64,000 bases of DNA, from NCBI GenBank assembly GCA_027946555.1, contig JAPEVC010000109.1, forward strand, positions 1 to 64,000, written 5' to 3'. Below the pieces are notes generated by a model. It saw only the letters and a list, made by a program, of their open reading frames with translations. It made no database searches and was not told where the DNA came from. Positions 23,598 to 34,437 of this stretch are shown here, piece by piece; the first letter of the stretch is position 1, and each line of letters opens with the position of its first letter. A program made the translations under genes and the position numbers. This DNA is from Gnomoniopsis sp. IMI 355080 (Eukaryota > Ascomycota > Sordariomycetes > Diaporthales > Gnomoniaceae).

Positions 23598-24173
23598 TCA
23601 CAGCCTCTGTCGAATCTCAACGAATAATGCATTCGCCTCAGCGACCCTCTCTCCATTCGCATTTTCAATACACCCCTCTACAAAGATCTTCCTGCCCTCT
23701 GACTTCACCAACCAAGTCTTGACCAAATAAGTCCCCGGCACACTCACCGGCCTCAGATACCGCGTGTTCAGATAAGCCGTCATGACTTCAGGCGCCTTCT
23801 GCTTCTCGAAACGCAACCGCGCGCCAGGCGAGATGAAGCTCAGCGCCTCGTCCAGCACTGTCGCGACGATGCCCCCATGGCAGGTCCCGGGATATCCGCT
23901 GACCAAGTTGCCGAGCGTCACGAACGCCTTGAGCTCTGGCAGGTAAGTCAGCTCATCGGCGGGCCGCGGGTAAAAGCAGATGTATGCCGAGACGGTGTCG
24001 TGCGTTTTGAGCGTCTGCGAGAGCAACGCATCTTCGAAGCGCGGCTTGGGCGAGCGGCTGAAGGCTGGCACGATGGTGAGCCCCGGCGCGGCGAGGTACC
24101 TTGCGCACCAGGGGATGGCCTGGAAGTGGGCGACTTCTGGGTCGCCCGATATGGGACCCGATTTGGCAGCCAT
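23598..24173 (-). CDS. Hotdog-fold thioesterase (PaaI/4HBT-like)
   Basis: Single-exon gene, 191 residues, ATG at 24173. GTCHGGIVATVLDEALSF matches the HGGxxATLLDE catalytic helix of hotdog acyl-CoA thioesterases, followed by strands TAYLNTRYLRPV and YLVKTWLVKSEGRKIFVEG. It would hydrolyse an acyl- or aryl-CoA. A CCTCGG hexamer lies at 24268-24273, about 95 bp upstream; together with the acyl-CoA oxidase 5 kb away this hints at fatty-acid metabolism, but the substrate is not shown. No organelle signal is evident. Its 3' end lies 180 bp from the converging epimerase-like gene. Confidence 0.9.
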   Translation of the reverse strand: MAAKSGPISGDPEVAHFQAIPWCARYLAAPGLTIVPAFSRSPKPRFEDALLSQTLKTHDTVSAYICFYPRPADELTYLPELKAFVTLGNLVSGYPGTCHGGIVATVLDEALSFISPGARLRFEKQKAPEVMTAYLNTRYLRPVSVPGTYLVKTWLVKSEGRKIFVEGCIENANGERVAEANALFVEIRQRL

Positions 24174-25026
24174 TGCGGGTGACGGCTTACTGAAGAGGTG
24201 TAGGTTGACCCGGAGAGAATGAAGCGGATCGGAGCGTCGTTAGTACCTAAGATATGTACAAAAGGTGCCTCGGCTGTTCGGGAAATCTTCGGCGAAATGC
24301 ACCATTTGCAACTACTTGCCAGCACACCCCCCCCCCCTTTAGGAGGTGGATAATTCATTGTCAAAGAATATTTGGTCGAACTGTCTTCACGATGCCTAGG
24401 TATTAGTGCAGATATAAATACATCTCTGCTTAGAATTGCCAGCTCAAACATGTTTGAGATGCCGATCAGAGTATGCTTTGACAAAACCAAACATGGGAAA
24501 TGAGTCTACCTACCTAATTAGATAATACATAGGGAATCTACAAGTATCACCAACTGAGCAGACGGATGATATCTAGACTAAGCCGGGTATCAAAACACTC
24601 GAAATAAATAAAGAAACGAATAAGAAAATCCGCAACACTGCTCTTGACAGCATGAGTGCCACAGCTCACATTAATCACTCGATCAGCCATGACTACACTA
24701 CCTCCCTAGGTATAGTGGAAGCAGTCCATTGAAGCATCACGTGGCCTGTATTTATGAAGAAATTTTCGAAGAATTCTTGAAGTACCGTGGGAGAGATCTG
24801 TTGTCCCCTCGAATGTATTCACTGATTACAAGATGTTCTATCAAAATGAAAAAGCGATTATAACAACAAGCAAACCTTTTTGTTCATTTGCTTTGGCCTT
24901 TCCAAAAGCAACAATTTCTTTTTGCGCCTCTCTGCTTGACTTCACAACAATTTGAGCATACCCACGATTCGTTTGAGGTGGGAGAACTTCACGTGCCATG
25001 CGTGAGCACAATACAATTACTCGAGG
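24174..25026. other. Intergenic with C11 tract
   Basis: Contains the thioesterase promoter, a run of eleven C at 24327-24337, AT-rich sequence near 24600-24635 and TACCTA/CCTAGG motifs. No gene seen. Confidence 0.5.
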
Positions 25027-26139
25027 CTATGGAAGCTGCCTTCCCATAGCTACCACAGGGGGGCCGTCCGGTCCGCCATCATCGGGATCAATGTATTGGT
25101 GCCTTCTGTAAACAGTAAATCCATAAGCTTGGTAGACTTGAATTAGCATTGCAGTGACGGCTTCTGGTGCCATCCCAGCATAAGCGGCCCCCCCGTAGGA
25201 AGCCCCAGGGTTTGCAGGCTGAAGTACAAGAGTAGTTGCGTCACCACATGCGTAGACTGTCAAATAGCGAGTCAGTATCAAAGTTATTATATACTCTTGG
25301 GAACCAGTACAGACTCACATTCCGGAAGTTGTCGGAGACAGTCGTAATACGTGTCAAAGAGGATCCTGCCTAGACGTTGGCGCTGGTATGTTGGTTGGAT
25401 AAGGACTAACTTGATATAAATCAAGCTATCACTGAGAAGAAAATCCCGGGCAAAAAATGTTTGCGTTATAGCCGGGGCGGCCATACCTATACCATTCGGG
25501 TAGAAAAGAGTTTGCAGGAGTAAGCACATGTCAAGGAGTTGCCCTGTCTCCTCGTCTGGAGGGTCATCCGGCTGCAGGAACTGTTGCACCCATGGCATGT
25601 TCCGAATTGTTCTTGGTGATCTAGGCATTGCCGCAGTGGCTTTTGACATTTTATACGATTGGATCGTGCCCACCTGTACAACAGGAAGAGGGGGCACAGC
25701 GTTTGTGTCACGCAAGTAAAGCTTTGCTTCATAATGGAGACGTGCCAGGCCGGTGACTCCCAACTCAGATGGATCCGGTCGTACGGTGAGAATCATCTGC
25801 GACTCTCCCCCTCGTCTATTATCAGGGGGTCCATACTGGCATTCAGTCCATGGACTAGTGTACTCGGCTAAGACGGCCGGTGGAGGTGGCTCTACAGGTT
25901 GAACGTGGACAACCGGGCCTACAGCCAAGAAAAAGTTAGTTTCTCATTGAACGAAAAATGTGGACCTGTTGTAGAATTACAAGCCCATGCCAAAAACACT
26001 TTAACATACCTCGGCGTTGTCGACAACTAAGGCAAGTCCTGACTTCCTCGTCTGGCCTGCTTTGGTGACGAAACTGGTCGAGGCTCTGTGGTGCAATACA
26101 ATTTCGGGCTATGCACACTTTTCTTAGACTGGAAGACAT
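25027..26139 (-). CDS. GNAT-like acetyltransferase-fold protein
   Basis: Exons 26139-26010, 25918-25319 and 25256-25027 give 319 residues, with ATG at 26139. The N-terminal exon has a CLSCRQRRG segment. The central domain has PGP/VVQVGTI-type strands and a hydrophobic FFARDFLLSD region; the segment VLIQPTYQRQRLGRILFDTYYDCL fits the acetyl-CoA-binding motif A of GNAT enzymes (Q/RxxGxG/A, here QRLGR). The C-terminal exon ends in YGFTVYRRHQYIDPDD, consistent with a late GNAT strand. Likely an N-acetyltransferase of unknown substrate; the glycine motif is imperfect, so activity is unsure. No linked partner gene. Confidence 0.7.
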
Positions 26140-26714
26140 TGCAATACTGGCAATGCAAAAATAGGCGGAAGGTACAGTTTCAAAAAGGAAAACGGTGTGT
26201 GGACGGGCCAAACAGGATAGCGATACTAAGACTGTTGGAAGGAAAATGTCGCGCTTGAAAACGATCGTCTTACACGCAGTATTCCTGGATATAAGTATTT
26301 CGCTGCTCTAACTTTCATGGACTCTTTTTTTTTACATGGACAAAGACAGTATATCCTATATTGGAAGATGTTTTTGTGCTCTAGATATCTCAAAGAAAAA
26401 TTTACCTTTCAGTGGCTATCGCTGAACAAAGGCACAATGAGATTAACCAATGAGCTCAAGTGTCACAATGATCCCCAGCCCTAACGCAAAGAAATGTCAC
26501 GGATCGTCATGGCACAGCCATCCTTTTGCGAAAGTCATCAGATCCGTGACTGCAAAGCGCATTACCATTAGTCAATTTTGCTTCAAGCTATTGAGGCTCA
26601 TACATTTCAATAGAACGTGAAAGCTCAATTACTATTGAGACCTCAGTAGGCCATGAATCTTCGTTTCTCACTGGACCTCCTTCAGTGAGAACAAAATTCA
26701 CGAATTATCACCTA
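26140..26714. other. Intergenic region
   Basis: Upstream of the GNAT-like gene and downstream of the SGNH hydrolase. A short T-tract lies near 26325-26333. No gene seen. Confidence 0.5.
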
Positions 26715-27604
26715 TCACGCTCCTCCATCAGCCGGGATGCCATTGTCCACGGCAGCGGTGATGAATCCTTTGCTCACAGCTTGCTGTATTCCTTGAAACC
26801 ACACCGTAGCCATTTTCTGATAGCCCACATCATTAGGGTGCCGTTTGTCTGCCAGATCTGCTGTTGTCGGCCCGTCTGGACCCCTCATATCCACGAGCAC
26901 CAATTTGGCACCTTGCGCCGTCATCTGCGCCGCCATTGCTGAGTACTGAGTATTGATGTCGACCCGGCAGGCTTCCTGACCCGCATCCTGCGCGTTGACC
27001 AGAATCGTGGCCAAGACCACTGTGGAGTTAGGGCTCTGAGCAAAGACGTTGTTGATCATGGCTGACACGTTTGCGGCCGCATCCGGAACTAAACCACCCT
27101 GATTACAATTATTCGTTCCAGCATCCATGAGCACCAGGTTTGGCATGGAAATAGGAGTCTCTTTGTTCGCAGAGTCTGCGATCTGGCTGATGATAAAGCC
27201 AGGCGTAGCTTCCACCTGTCTATTCGTGAAGTTGCCGTTTGTGAACTCTCCAACAAAATTCACCGTCGACCCGGAAGCAACAAGCATGTCGCGCAGGTCC
27301 TTGCGGTAGCTGTTGCCGGTACTTGAGCCCGTCCCGAAGGTCACTGAAGCCCCCAGGGCCATGATCCGTAACGGGACAGGCGCTGCTTGCCTTGGGGAGA
27401 GTGCGGAAGCCTCCCTGAGTGGAGACAAGGCGGTAAGGGGAGTAACGGTGTCTTTGGTGCCGCCTGGTAGCACGAGAATGCCGCGAGCCAGCGCGGAGCT
27501 CGCCGAGGCTGCGGGTGAGAAGCATGAGCGAATTATTGTCACATACCGACAGTGGGCAAGTGGGGAGACTCACCGATCAAAACAAGTGGTATGTGCCAGA
27601 GCAT
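26715..27604 (-). CDS. Secreted SGNH/GDSL hydrolase
   Basis: Exons 27604-27574 and 27508-26715 give 274 residues. Exon 1 is only 31 bp and, once joined, gives a clear signal peptide (MLWHIPLVLIASASSALA), which supports this start. Block I is LRIMALGASVTFG (catalytic Ser), block III is MDAGTNN, and block V is DKRHPNDVGY with the catalytic Asp and His; the GAS variant of GDS is common in fungal members. Acts outside the cell as an esterase, lipase or carbohydrate deacetylase; the substrate is not determinable. A second SGNH gene follows upstream on the same strand. Confidence 0.92.
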
Positions 27605-28136
27605 TGTGATAACATGCTCTGTTGATCGCGCTACCGTACGCCGTCTTGTCACCTTGGTTTTTCCACCGACACTCCGGATACGAAATGTTATTTTGATAGA
27701 TGAGGACGAGGAGAGTTATGAGGGCTCTGGACTGTGGGTTTGAGGTCAGTTCAATGCTTGGCTTGGCAAAGTCTCGCGGTCCGCGGTTTCATCTCACATC
27801 TGCAGCTCCAATCGCATGGATGTTAGTGCAAGCGCTTTGGGAGGTCACTAGAGTTTCTTACGCATGAGTCAATCCATTGTAGGACACTAGGGACTGCGTA
27901 AACAGGATTTCAAGCCCTGGAGGGTAGATCTCATGCAATCTCGCCGAGGCCCATCTGCTCAGATGCTCAGACGTAGCCTTTTTGTAGAACCCTATCTTTC
28001 TTCTCACTCATGTTTTGACGCTTGCAGATTCTCAATCGAATTTTGCAGACGGACTGAGTTCTTTATCTCGCTTTTTGAGATATAATGATATTCTGGACTC
28101 CCTTGATGTTATACTGTACTTGCATCTTCTGTCATC
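27605..28136. other. Spacer between the two SGNH hydrolase genes
   Basis: 532 bp carrying the promoter of the secreted hydrolase and the 3' end of the next gene. No other gene. Confidence 0.5.
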
Positions 28137-28932
28137 CTAGGTTGGCCTGCTCAGAATGATTCCCGTCAAAGCCTCCCCAATTTTATCGCCAATGAAGTCG
28201 TACCCGGCCGGTGTAAAGTGTATCGCGTCATCCCAGAACCGCGCGTGGTCCTGGTCACACGGCAAGACATCGTGTAAATCAAATACGTGACTATGCAGAC
28301 TATGTTAACGCTGACCAGCCCATATTAATAGCTGACAGGGAAACGTACAAGCCGTCCGCTTTATACTCCCTGATTCCCTGGTTGAGCTCACTGCGCCGCT
28401 GAACAAGCTGCGGATAGTCTTTGTCGATCGTCGCTCTGGGAACCGTGACAGCAAGCACCTTGCACCCATGACTTAGAGGGATGCTCCACGTCTCTTTCAG
28501 GGCGGCCATTATGTCATCGACTTCAGCAAAGACGCCAATGTCACTTTAGCTGTTAGCAAGGTCAACATGTCGAACTCGATGTGAGGTAATTTGCTTACTT
28601 TGTCGCACCGAGTACGATGGCCCAGTCAAACCGCTTCTTGCCCTCCGCAACTAGGTTGATGTTAAGACAGCCGTAGTCCCACTGCCTACGGATCAACTGA
28701 GTAATGGGACTCACATACATTGTCTCTTCATACGCTCGATAAATCTGCCTGTGGTCACTCGGTCTCCAGGTATACCATCTACCTCAATCTCGATTTCGGT
28801 TCCTGGCATGGTGGTGCGAAGCCTCTTAGCAAGGTTATGAGAGAAAGGATGGTAAACGGCCCCCATGGAGGAGAACCCCGCAACCAGAGATGCACCCAAG
28901 CAGAGAATACGAAGTTGCTTCGCGTCCGTCAT
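28137..28932 (-). CDS. SGNH/GDSL hydrolase, intracellular type
   Basis: Four exons, 28932-28719, 28650-28599, 28543-28349 and 28290-28137, give 204 residues. No single open frame shows the whole protein; the model rests on restoring the family blocks across three introns. LRILCLGASLVAGF is block I with the nucleophile Ser; LGATNDIG spans introns 2 (block III, oxyanion Asn); FWDDAIHFTPAGYDFIGDKI is block V with Asp and His. No signal peptide, so probably cytosolic. It belongs to a different SGNH subgroup from its neighbour, so the two are probably not recent duplicates. Donor sites GTATGT, GTAAGC and GTACGT are acceptable. Confidence 0.87.
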
Positions 28933-29949
28933 GGTGGAGTGCTTGGTCTTTCTCACTTCTAAAAGAATGGACTTGATACCGAACGCGGTTGTACAACTGA
29001 AGCTGAGCCCGGTCGATGTCAGCTCAGTGGTCAAGGCGAGGCGCAGCCCCTCGCCCTACTCTCCAATTCTCTCCGGTGGAGCCTCAACGCATGACTAAGG
29101 TTAGTTTCCCAATTGCGGCTCACAACTCTCCCGTAAGAGAAAGTACCCTAACTACAGCAACTAAATGTGCAGTATGAGCCACTAAAGTTGTATGTGCCCA
29201 CCGTCAGAGGATCGCCACATATTTGTCCCTGCTCGATTTTATTGTCCTCAGAGAGTTGGCCACCGATACTCAAATGCCCGGTTTTAGAACGTCGCCTCGA
29301 TTTCTTATAAATGGAACTCCTTTCCGGGATGCCGGAGCTTTCAAGGAGTCTCGCGCCCTAGTTAGGAAATTCGAGTAACGCTCTTATACAGGGCACAACA
29401 AACGCCAGAACTCGCAGCTTGGATGTCATCATCTTGAATAAACAGATATTGAATTTATTCCGTTGCTTTTACTGACGAACTACGACGCCTGTGACCATGG
29501 ACTCATTGTCTGCTAACAGGCAGTTACATTCTCCATACTTTTCGAACTGTCAAGATATTCCTATCTTATTAGCTCAGAAGGTGAATATCGATATCACTGT
29601 GTTTAAAATGAAGCCATGCTCCGTTATGGAGAACCACAACCGAAATGGGTAGTGATGGGCTGGTGTTCTAGTGATATTTCTGACCGTTTGTTGTTTTATC
29701 GTGTCCCAGAACACATATGCATATATAACGTAATTATCCTTAATCTCTAACTAGCTTGCACAGGTAAACTTTCTAAGATAACAAAAACACGCGTCCTCTC
29801 AAGCAATCCACCATTAACTCATGAAAGCGCGCAAAGAAGTCGCAATAATTGATAAATAGCAGGACTCTTCCCCTTGCACTGAGCATATAACACATTTCTC
29901 AGGCTGATGATGATAGCCCAAGAGATACATGCCACCATGTGCGCCATAC
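28933..29949. other. 1 kb intergenic region
   Basis: No ORF or RNA gene with support. Confidence 0.5.
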
Positions 29950-31185
29950 TTAAGCCTGAACCTGGCGGAGTCTAGTGCGAGGCTCCCGAGCGAAAGCACG
30001 GAGATCCTGGCCGCATAGACTGTAGCTTGCAGAGGCAAGCATTCCTGAGCCAACAAGTCGAATGATCTGCTTCCCCGAGAGCTCTGGTGGCCCTTGAACG
30101 TTGTCTGGCGGCGTTGGCAAGCACTCAAAGTAGTTAGTCCTCCACTTGAACGCGTCTATCCTGGCTGTACCTGCTGGTTTGTGCTCCAATTCAATCAACG
30201 GCGACCCGGGCTCCAGCCAGCGATTCAGATCACGAGCCAAGATGCCATTGATGGCCTCCGTCGTGATGCGCGAGCATTTGGTATAATTCGTGTCTCGAAT
30301 GCCTATGATTTCCATCTTGTCGGAATTATCACGCATCTCCACGACGCCGCCGAAGATACGCCGTTCCCAATATCGACCTGATTCTCCCGTCCTTTTATCA
30401 CCATAGCCACCGTAGGTCACGTCTGGAGGCGTGTGCTGGGATCGTTGACGTCGGAGGTATAGGTTGTAGAGATGTACGAGTTCGTGGGCCATAGTGATGC
30501 TCAATCTGAGATGTATTGTTCTGAAATGCTCTTTTCCCATTTGTGAATCTTTGTTCAACAGAGTTTTGTAACAGGTGACCATTCTTTGCATTAACTGCGT
30601 GTCGTATACTGTCAGCATTACTGATTATGAAAAAACCGCAGGACAAAGACATGTTTACGAAAGCAAGGAAAGTATACAGGGTAACCAGTGAGTTTATGGA
30701 ATGGATGGCCGAGGCGCAATCATAGCTCGAAGAGACAAGAAGCGACTTACTTTGTGATTGAGTTCTATCACAGCGGCAGTCTTGGGATTGAATGCACCAG
30801 TACAATCCCGTTTTGTCGTTCTGCCGTTCTTGTAGACCATACAATTTTCATCGGTAACCAAGACATGGGGAAAACTTTTTCGTATGGAAGCAAGGAAATC
30901 ACGAATCTTTGGCTCGATTTGAGCTTCGCCAATGTTTCGAAGTTCGACGTTGAGCGGATTGAGATCTCTGATTTGCCTTGTGATATCCTTCAGAACAAGA
31001 ACACTAGCTCGGCATTCCAGCATATCCAGAGCCATGCTAACAACGGCAGCAGTACAGTTGAACACGGCTGACCCGGGCGCGAGAAGTGCGAAATCTCCCT
31101 TGTTTGGCACCACCACCTGAAGATGATTGACATCCGACGCACTTCTTTGAGGAAAGGTTGTCATGTTGTTGGCTGTCTTAGACAT
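29950..31185 (-). CDS. Putative HExxH zinc metallopeptidase-like protein
   Basis: Exons 31185-30751 and 30594-29950 give 359 residues. The centre of the protein carries MAHELVHLYNLYL, with HELVH at residues 182-186 (bases 30486-30472). About 30 residues later comes GESGRYWERRIFGGVVEMRD, which could supply a downstream Glu ligand, as in gluzincins. No signal peptide. I cannot place it in a named peptidase family; proteins of this layout occur as unnamed fungal ORFs, so cleavage activity is inferred only from the zinc motif. Intron phase is 0 with the acceptor chosen at ACACGCAG; nearer acceptors break the frame. Divergent, 0.8 kb away, from a relative that lacks the zinc motif. Confidence 0.78.
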
Positions 31186-31996
31186 TGTCGCTTATACTCA
31201 TAAGGTGGCGAAATAGGATCAAAGGAAGATATAGACTGTATGATACGGTAGTATAGATCAAGGATTTGGGAGAAGGTGTTGTGCTGTTGGGAGGAATTCT
31301 CTGGTTTACGGTCTTCAAGATGAAGGCTTGTCTCGTTCCTAGTGACAGCACGGCGCGGACTTTATCTTCATTCGCGTAGCCTACCAACATGGCATTGAAG
31401 ATATACAGTGGGTCCGTCGAAACCAGCATGCAGAGCGTTGGCTGCAATCTTGCTTGTACTGAACGGAGAACTCAGTGGCATCACGTTTCACCACGGCCAC
31501 CTGATGAAGCCGCCAGACCCCGACGATTAGGACTCGTCACCATCCTCGCTGCTTCGCAAGGCACGTCAGCGGCTATGCCGTGCTCAGCCACCAAGCTCGG
31601 AACCAACTGCATAGAGTGATTGTGTAGCAGAAAGTGCCATACGCCAATCATGCTCCGTGACAAGTTCCAAGAATACAAGCAGGTTGGTTAGTTGTGGAGT
31701 TTCCTTCCTAGATACCCACTGAAGACGGTCTATAACTGGGTTAGGGTCGCATACATGGCCAGCGCTAAGCTCGCGCCTGTCGGGACCCAACCTTACCACG
31801 ATCAGCCAATCAGGCGCGTATTGCTATCTTAGTCGCCAGCGCTTGTCGGGCAGCGCTTGTCGCTCTTAATCCATGCAAACCGCCTTGAGCGTCCTCGCTG
31901 GGGACGAAATCCTTCTTCTTACAAGTCTTAGCATCTCACGAGCAGTCTGCTCTTCTCCGACTGAAGACATTGCCCCAACGAGCTTTGTTCTCGACC
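31186..31996. promoter_or_regulatory. Divergent intergenic region of the metallopeptidase-like pair
   Basis: About 0.8 kb between the two start codons; probably carries both promoters. A direct repeat, CGCTTGTCGGGCAGCGCTTGTCG, lies near 31840-31862. No other gene. Confidence 0.45.
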
Positions 31997-33499
31997 ATGG
32001 CAACCGTTCGAAAGCCACTGCGTCGGCCTGTTCTAGTGTCCGCACAGCATCTCGATTCTGATCATCACGAGATCTTCGTCCGCGCACTTCGACATGTCCT
32101 GTCCACAGAGCTGGCTGAGACCACCATGGCTCAGTTGATCGATGGACTGCCCTTGGCTGAAGTTGTTTACAACATGAGGGCCAATCTAGTGAGAGCTGGA
32201 CATCCACTAAATTCTCACACATCTCTATGCCAAGGCGCGATTGAGCAAATGGCACTCTTTCGTGAGGCATTTGATCCCGCTATACTGTCTTTCGAAGCTT
32301 CGGTAGAGTCAAAATGAATATCAGTTCACGTAGCCCAGGCAAGCTAATAGTCTTCCAGGTCATACAGGCATATCAAGATGCTGCGCCATGCTCGCATCCC
32401 TTCAAAATGCGCCTTATTGAGCTTGTGGCATCGTCAATACATCAAATAGCTGTGCTACTATTTAATAACGAGCCCAAGCTGCATAATGGCGATGTCGAGA
32501 CCGTCGTGTCCTGGAAGGCAGAGCGCAGGGAGGTAGTAAATCCCGACGGCTTGAAAGTGTGGGAAGGACAGCTATACCCGCCGCACCCTACGCTCTTCTT
32601 CCACAGCGACTACGAGCAGTATGAACTTTATCCAAATGGACTTGCTGAAGCTGCTGGGTACTGGGCGGAAGACCAAATTTTTGGCGGTGTTGTCTTGTTC
32701 GATAGGGGCGAGTCCGGTGTGGAGGCGAGTCACTCTCAACTCTCATTTCCACTTAGATTTGGGGCAGACCCCAAGCTTCCATTCATTCTCATCTGACAGC
32801 CTCGGCCTACAGAGCAACGGTGTATTCTTTCAACCAGGTCACAGTAACACTACATTTCGTATATGGCAGCCGCTTGAAACCCAATTCAACGCCCTGATCG
32901 ACTTTCTACTGGCCGACAAGAGTCAGGAAACTCCACCACCGTCACCTTTTCCACTGATGGCCAGTGACGACAATCGACATCGTTATGACCCGTGGATCGC
33001 CATGGATCATCACATCTACCGCGACGCCTGGGAGCTCGACCTGCCTCCCAGAGAAGACTATATGAGTTGGCGAGACTGCATCAGCACAGGAGACTATCCA
33101 GAATTGGAGGACATGTTCACAAAGATTCAAGCTGTCGCCGAAGGTCCATGTCTTGACCCAGATGCCGCAATTCCTAGCGCGCCCCCGTCCCCTTTCCTCG
33201 ACCCGGACCATGAAATAACATTTGCAGCCCTCGCCAACTCCTCGAAAGAAGCCCTCGACGACCCCACTCAATCACAACCGATGCCAGGAGCCACGGATTC
33301 GGGCGGAGAGATACATGAGGGGGCTGGTCATGAAAATGATGACGCAAAAAAGTCATTGTCTGAACTCACCTTCGCGAAAGAACACAAAGACATGAGTAGT
33401 TTGGCTACTGAATCGGATGCTGGGCTGGAAGATACCGCCCACGCCGGACAGGGCGGTACTATGGCCGATGGTCAGGCCAAGTCAACTCATGAACAGTAG
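31997..33499 (+). CDS. Metallopeptidase-like relative without HExxH, disordered tail
   Basis: Exons 31997-32302, 32359-32718 and 32813-33499 give 450 residues; all three joins are phase 0. GYWAEDQIFGGVVLFDRG aligns with RYWERRIFGGVVEMRD of the divergent neighbour, and the preceding helix MRLIELVASSIHQIAVLLF aligns with the neighbour's MAHELVHLYNLYL helix, placing SSIHQ (residues 127-131) where HELVH stands. Zinc ligands and catalytic Glu are therefore missing, so this is likely an inactive relative. The last about 170 residues are acidic, Pro/Ser/Asp-rich and probably disordered. The second intron is less certain because a second acceptor (CATCTGACAG) lies just upstream. No function known. 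Confidence 0.65.
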
Positions 33500-34437
33500 T
33501 TAGACTCGGAGATTGCCTATGACGCTTCTCGCAGAGCAGAATATAAAGGTGTCATAGTCACTCGTTAGAAAGACGACTGTTCCAAGCAAAAGCACTAGTC
33601 AGATATGGGAAAGATACGAGGTGCATCTTCGGTGTTGGAGGTGGTGGCAGTGGTCGCTGCCGCTGAAAAACATAAGGATTACAGCTCATGCCAAATACAT
33701 TGAGGCCATAAAGTGAGACAAGAAGCCGAAACGTCCGCTTCTGACGAGGCGACCCGCTGGATCCTCTGTATCCTTGCCCACGATCTTGGGCAAGCGGAAC
33801 ACTGGCGCCGCAAGGTGACTGTCAACGGATATAATGTGCGACAATGGCATAGGTATAAAACAGGGGACTGTATGTGGATAGCGACAACATTCCTGATGTC
33901 CGCTGCTAGCGTGTCGTCCAAGTGATACTCTCCCTTTCTAGCCTTGTACCAAAGACTGTTATCCGCTTTCCTGACACTTTTTCCATGAGCCTTATACAAG
34001 TCGGGCCAAGAGTTCATCAAGTTATGTGAAATATATATAAGCTTCCCAAGGACCACGACGAGTTGAGCTTGGCGTTCGAGTCCGGCGCCAATCCTATGTG
34101 CCTAGGTACAATCTGTGTCGGGTCTGTGTCGACAGTCAGCCTTTGAAGCCCTCCAAGGCTGTTAAGAGACATGAGCTACACAGTAGCTCACCCTGTGCAG
34201 CCATGCGGGGCGTTCGAAAGGCCCTTACTATATCCGTGGACCCCAAATCCGGTATCCCGAAGCCAACCAAGCAATGTGAGGGGTCAACACACTGCAAAGC
34301 TGGGCTTGCGTTCGACCTATATAAAGTCAAGAGCCGGGAATCGAGAATACTGACTATATCAAATCTTGTCTTGTCAGTTGGGAGCGACCTGATCAAAGTC
34401 TTACAAGTCTCTTATTGTTGCGCGCAGATCAAGGGAG
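33500..34437. other. Intergenic region
   Basis: Open frames at 33679-34056 (-) and 34098-34556 (+) lack ATG starts or coding features. No supported gene. Confidence 0.45.

Noticed and set aside
33679..34056. 125-codon minus-strand frame
   Set aside because: Starts with GTG, no domain, and lies between two well-supported genes.
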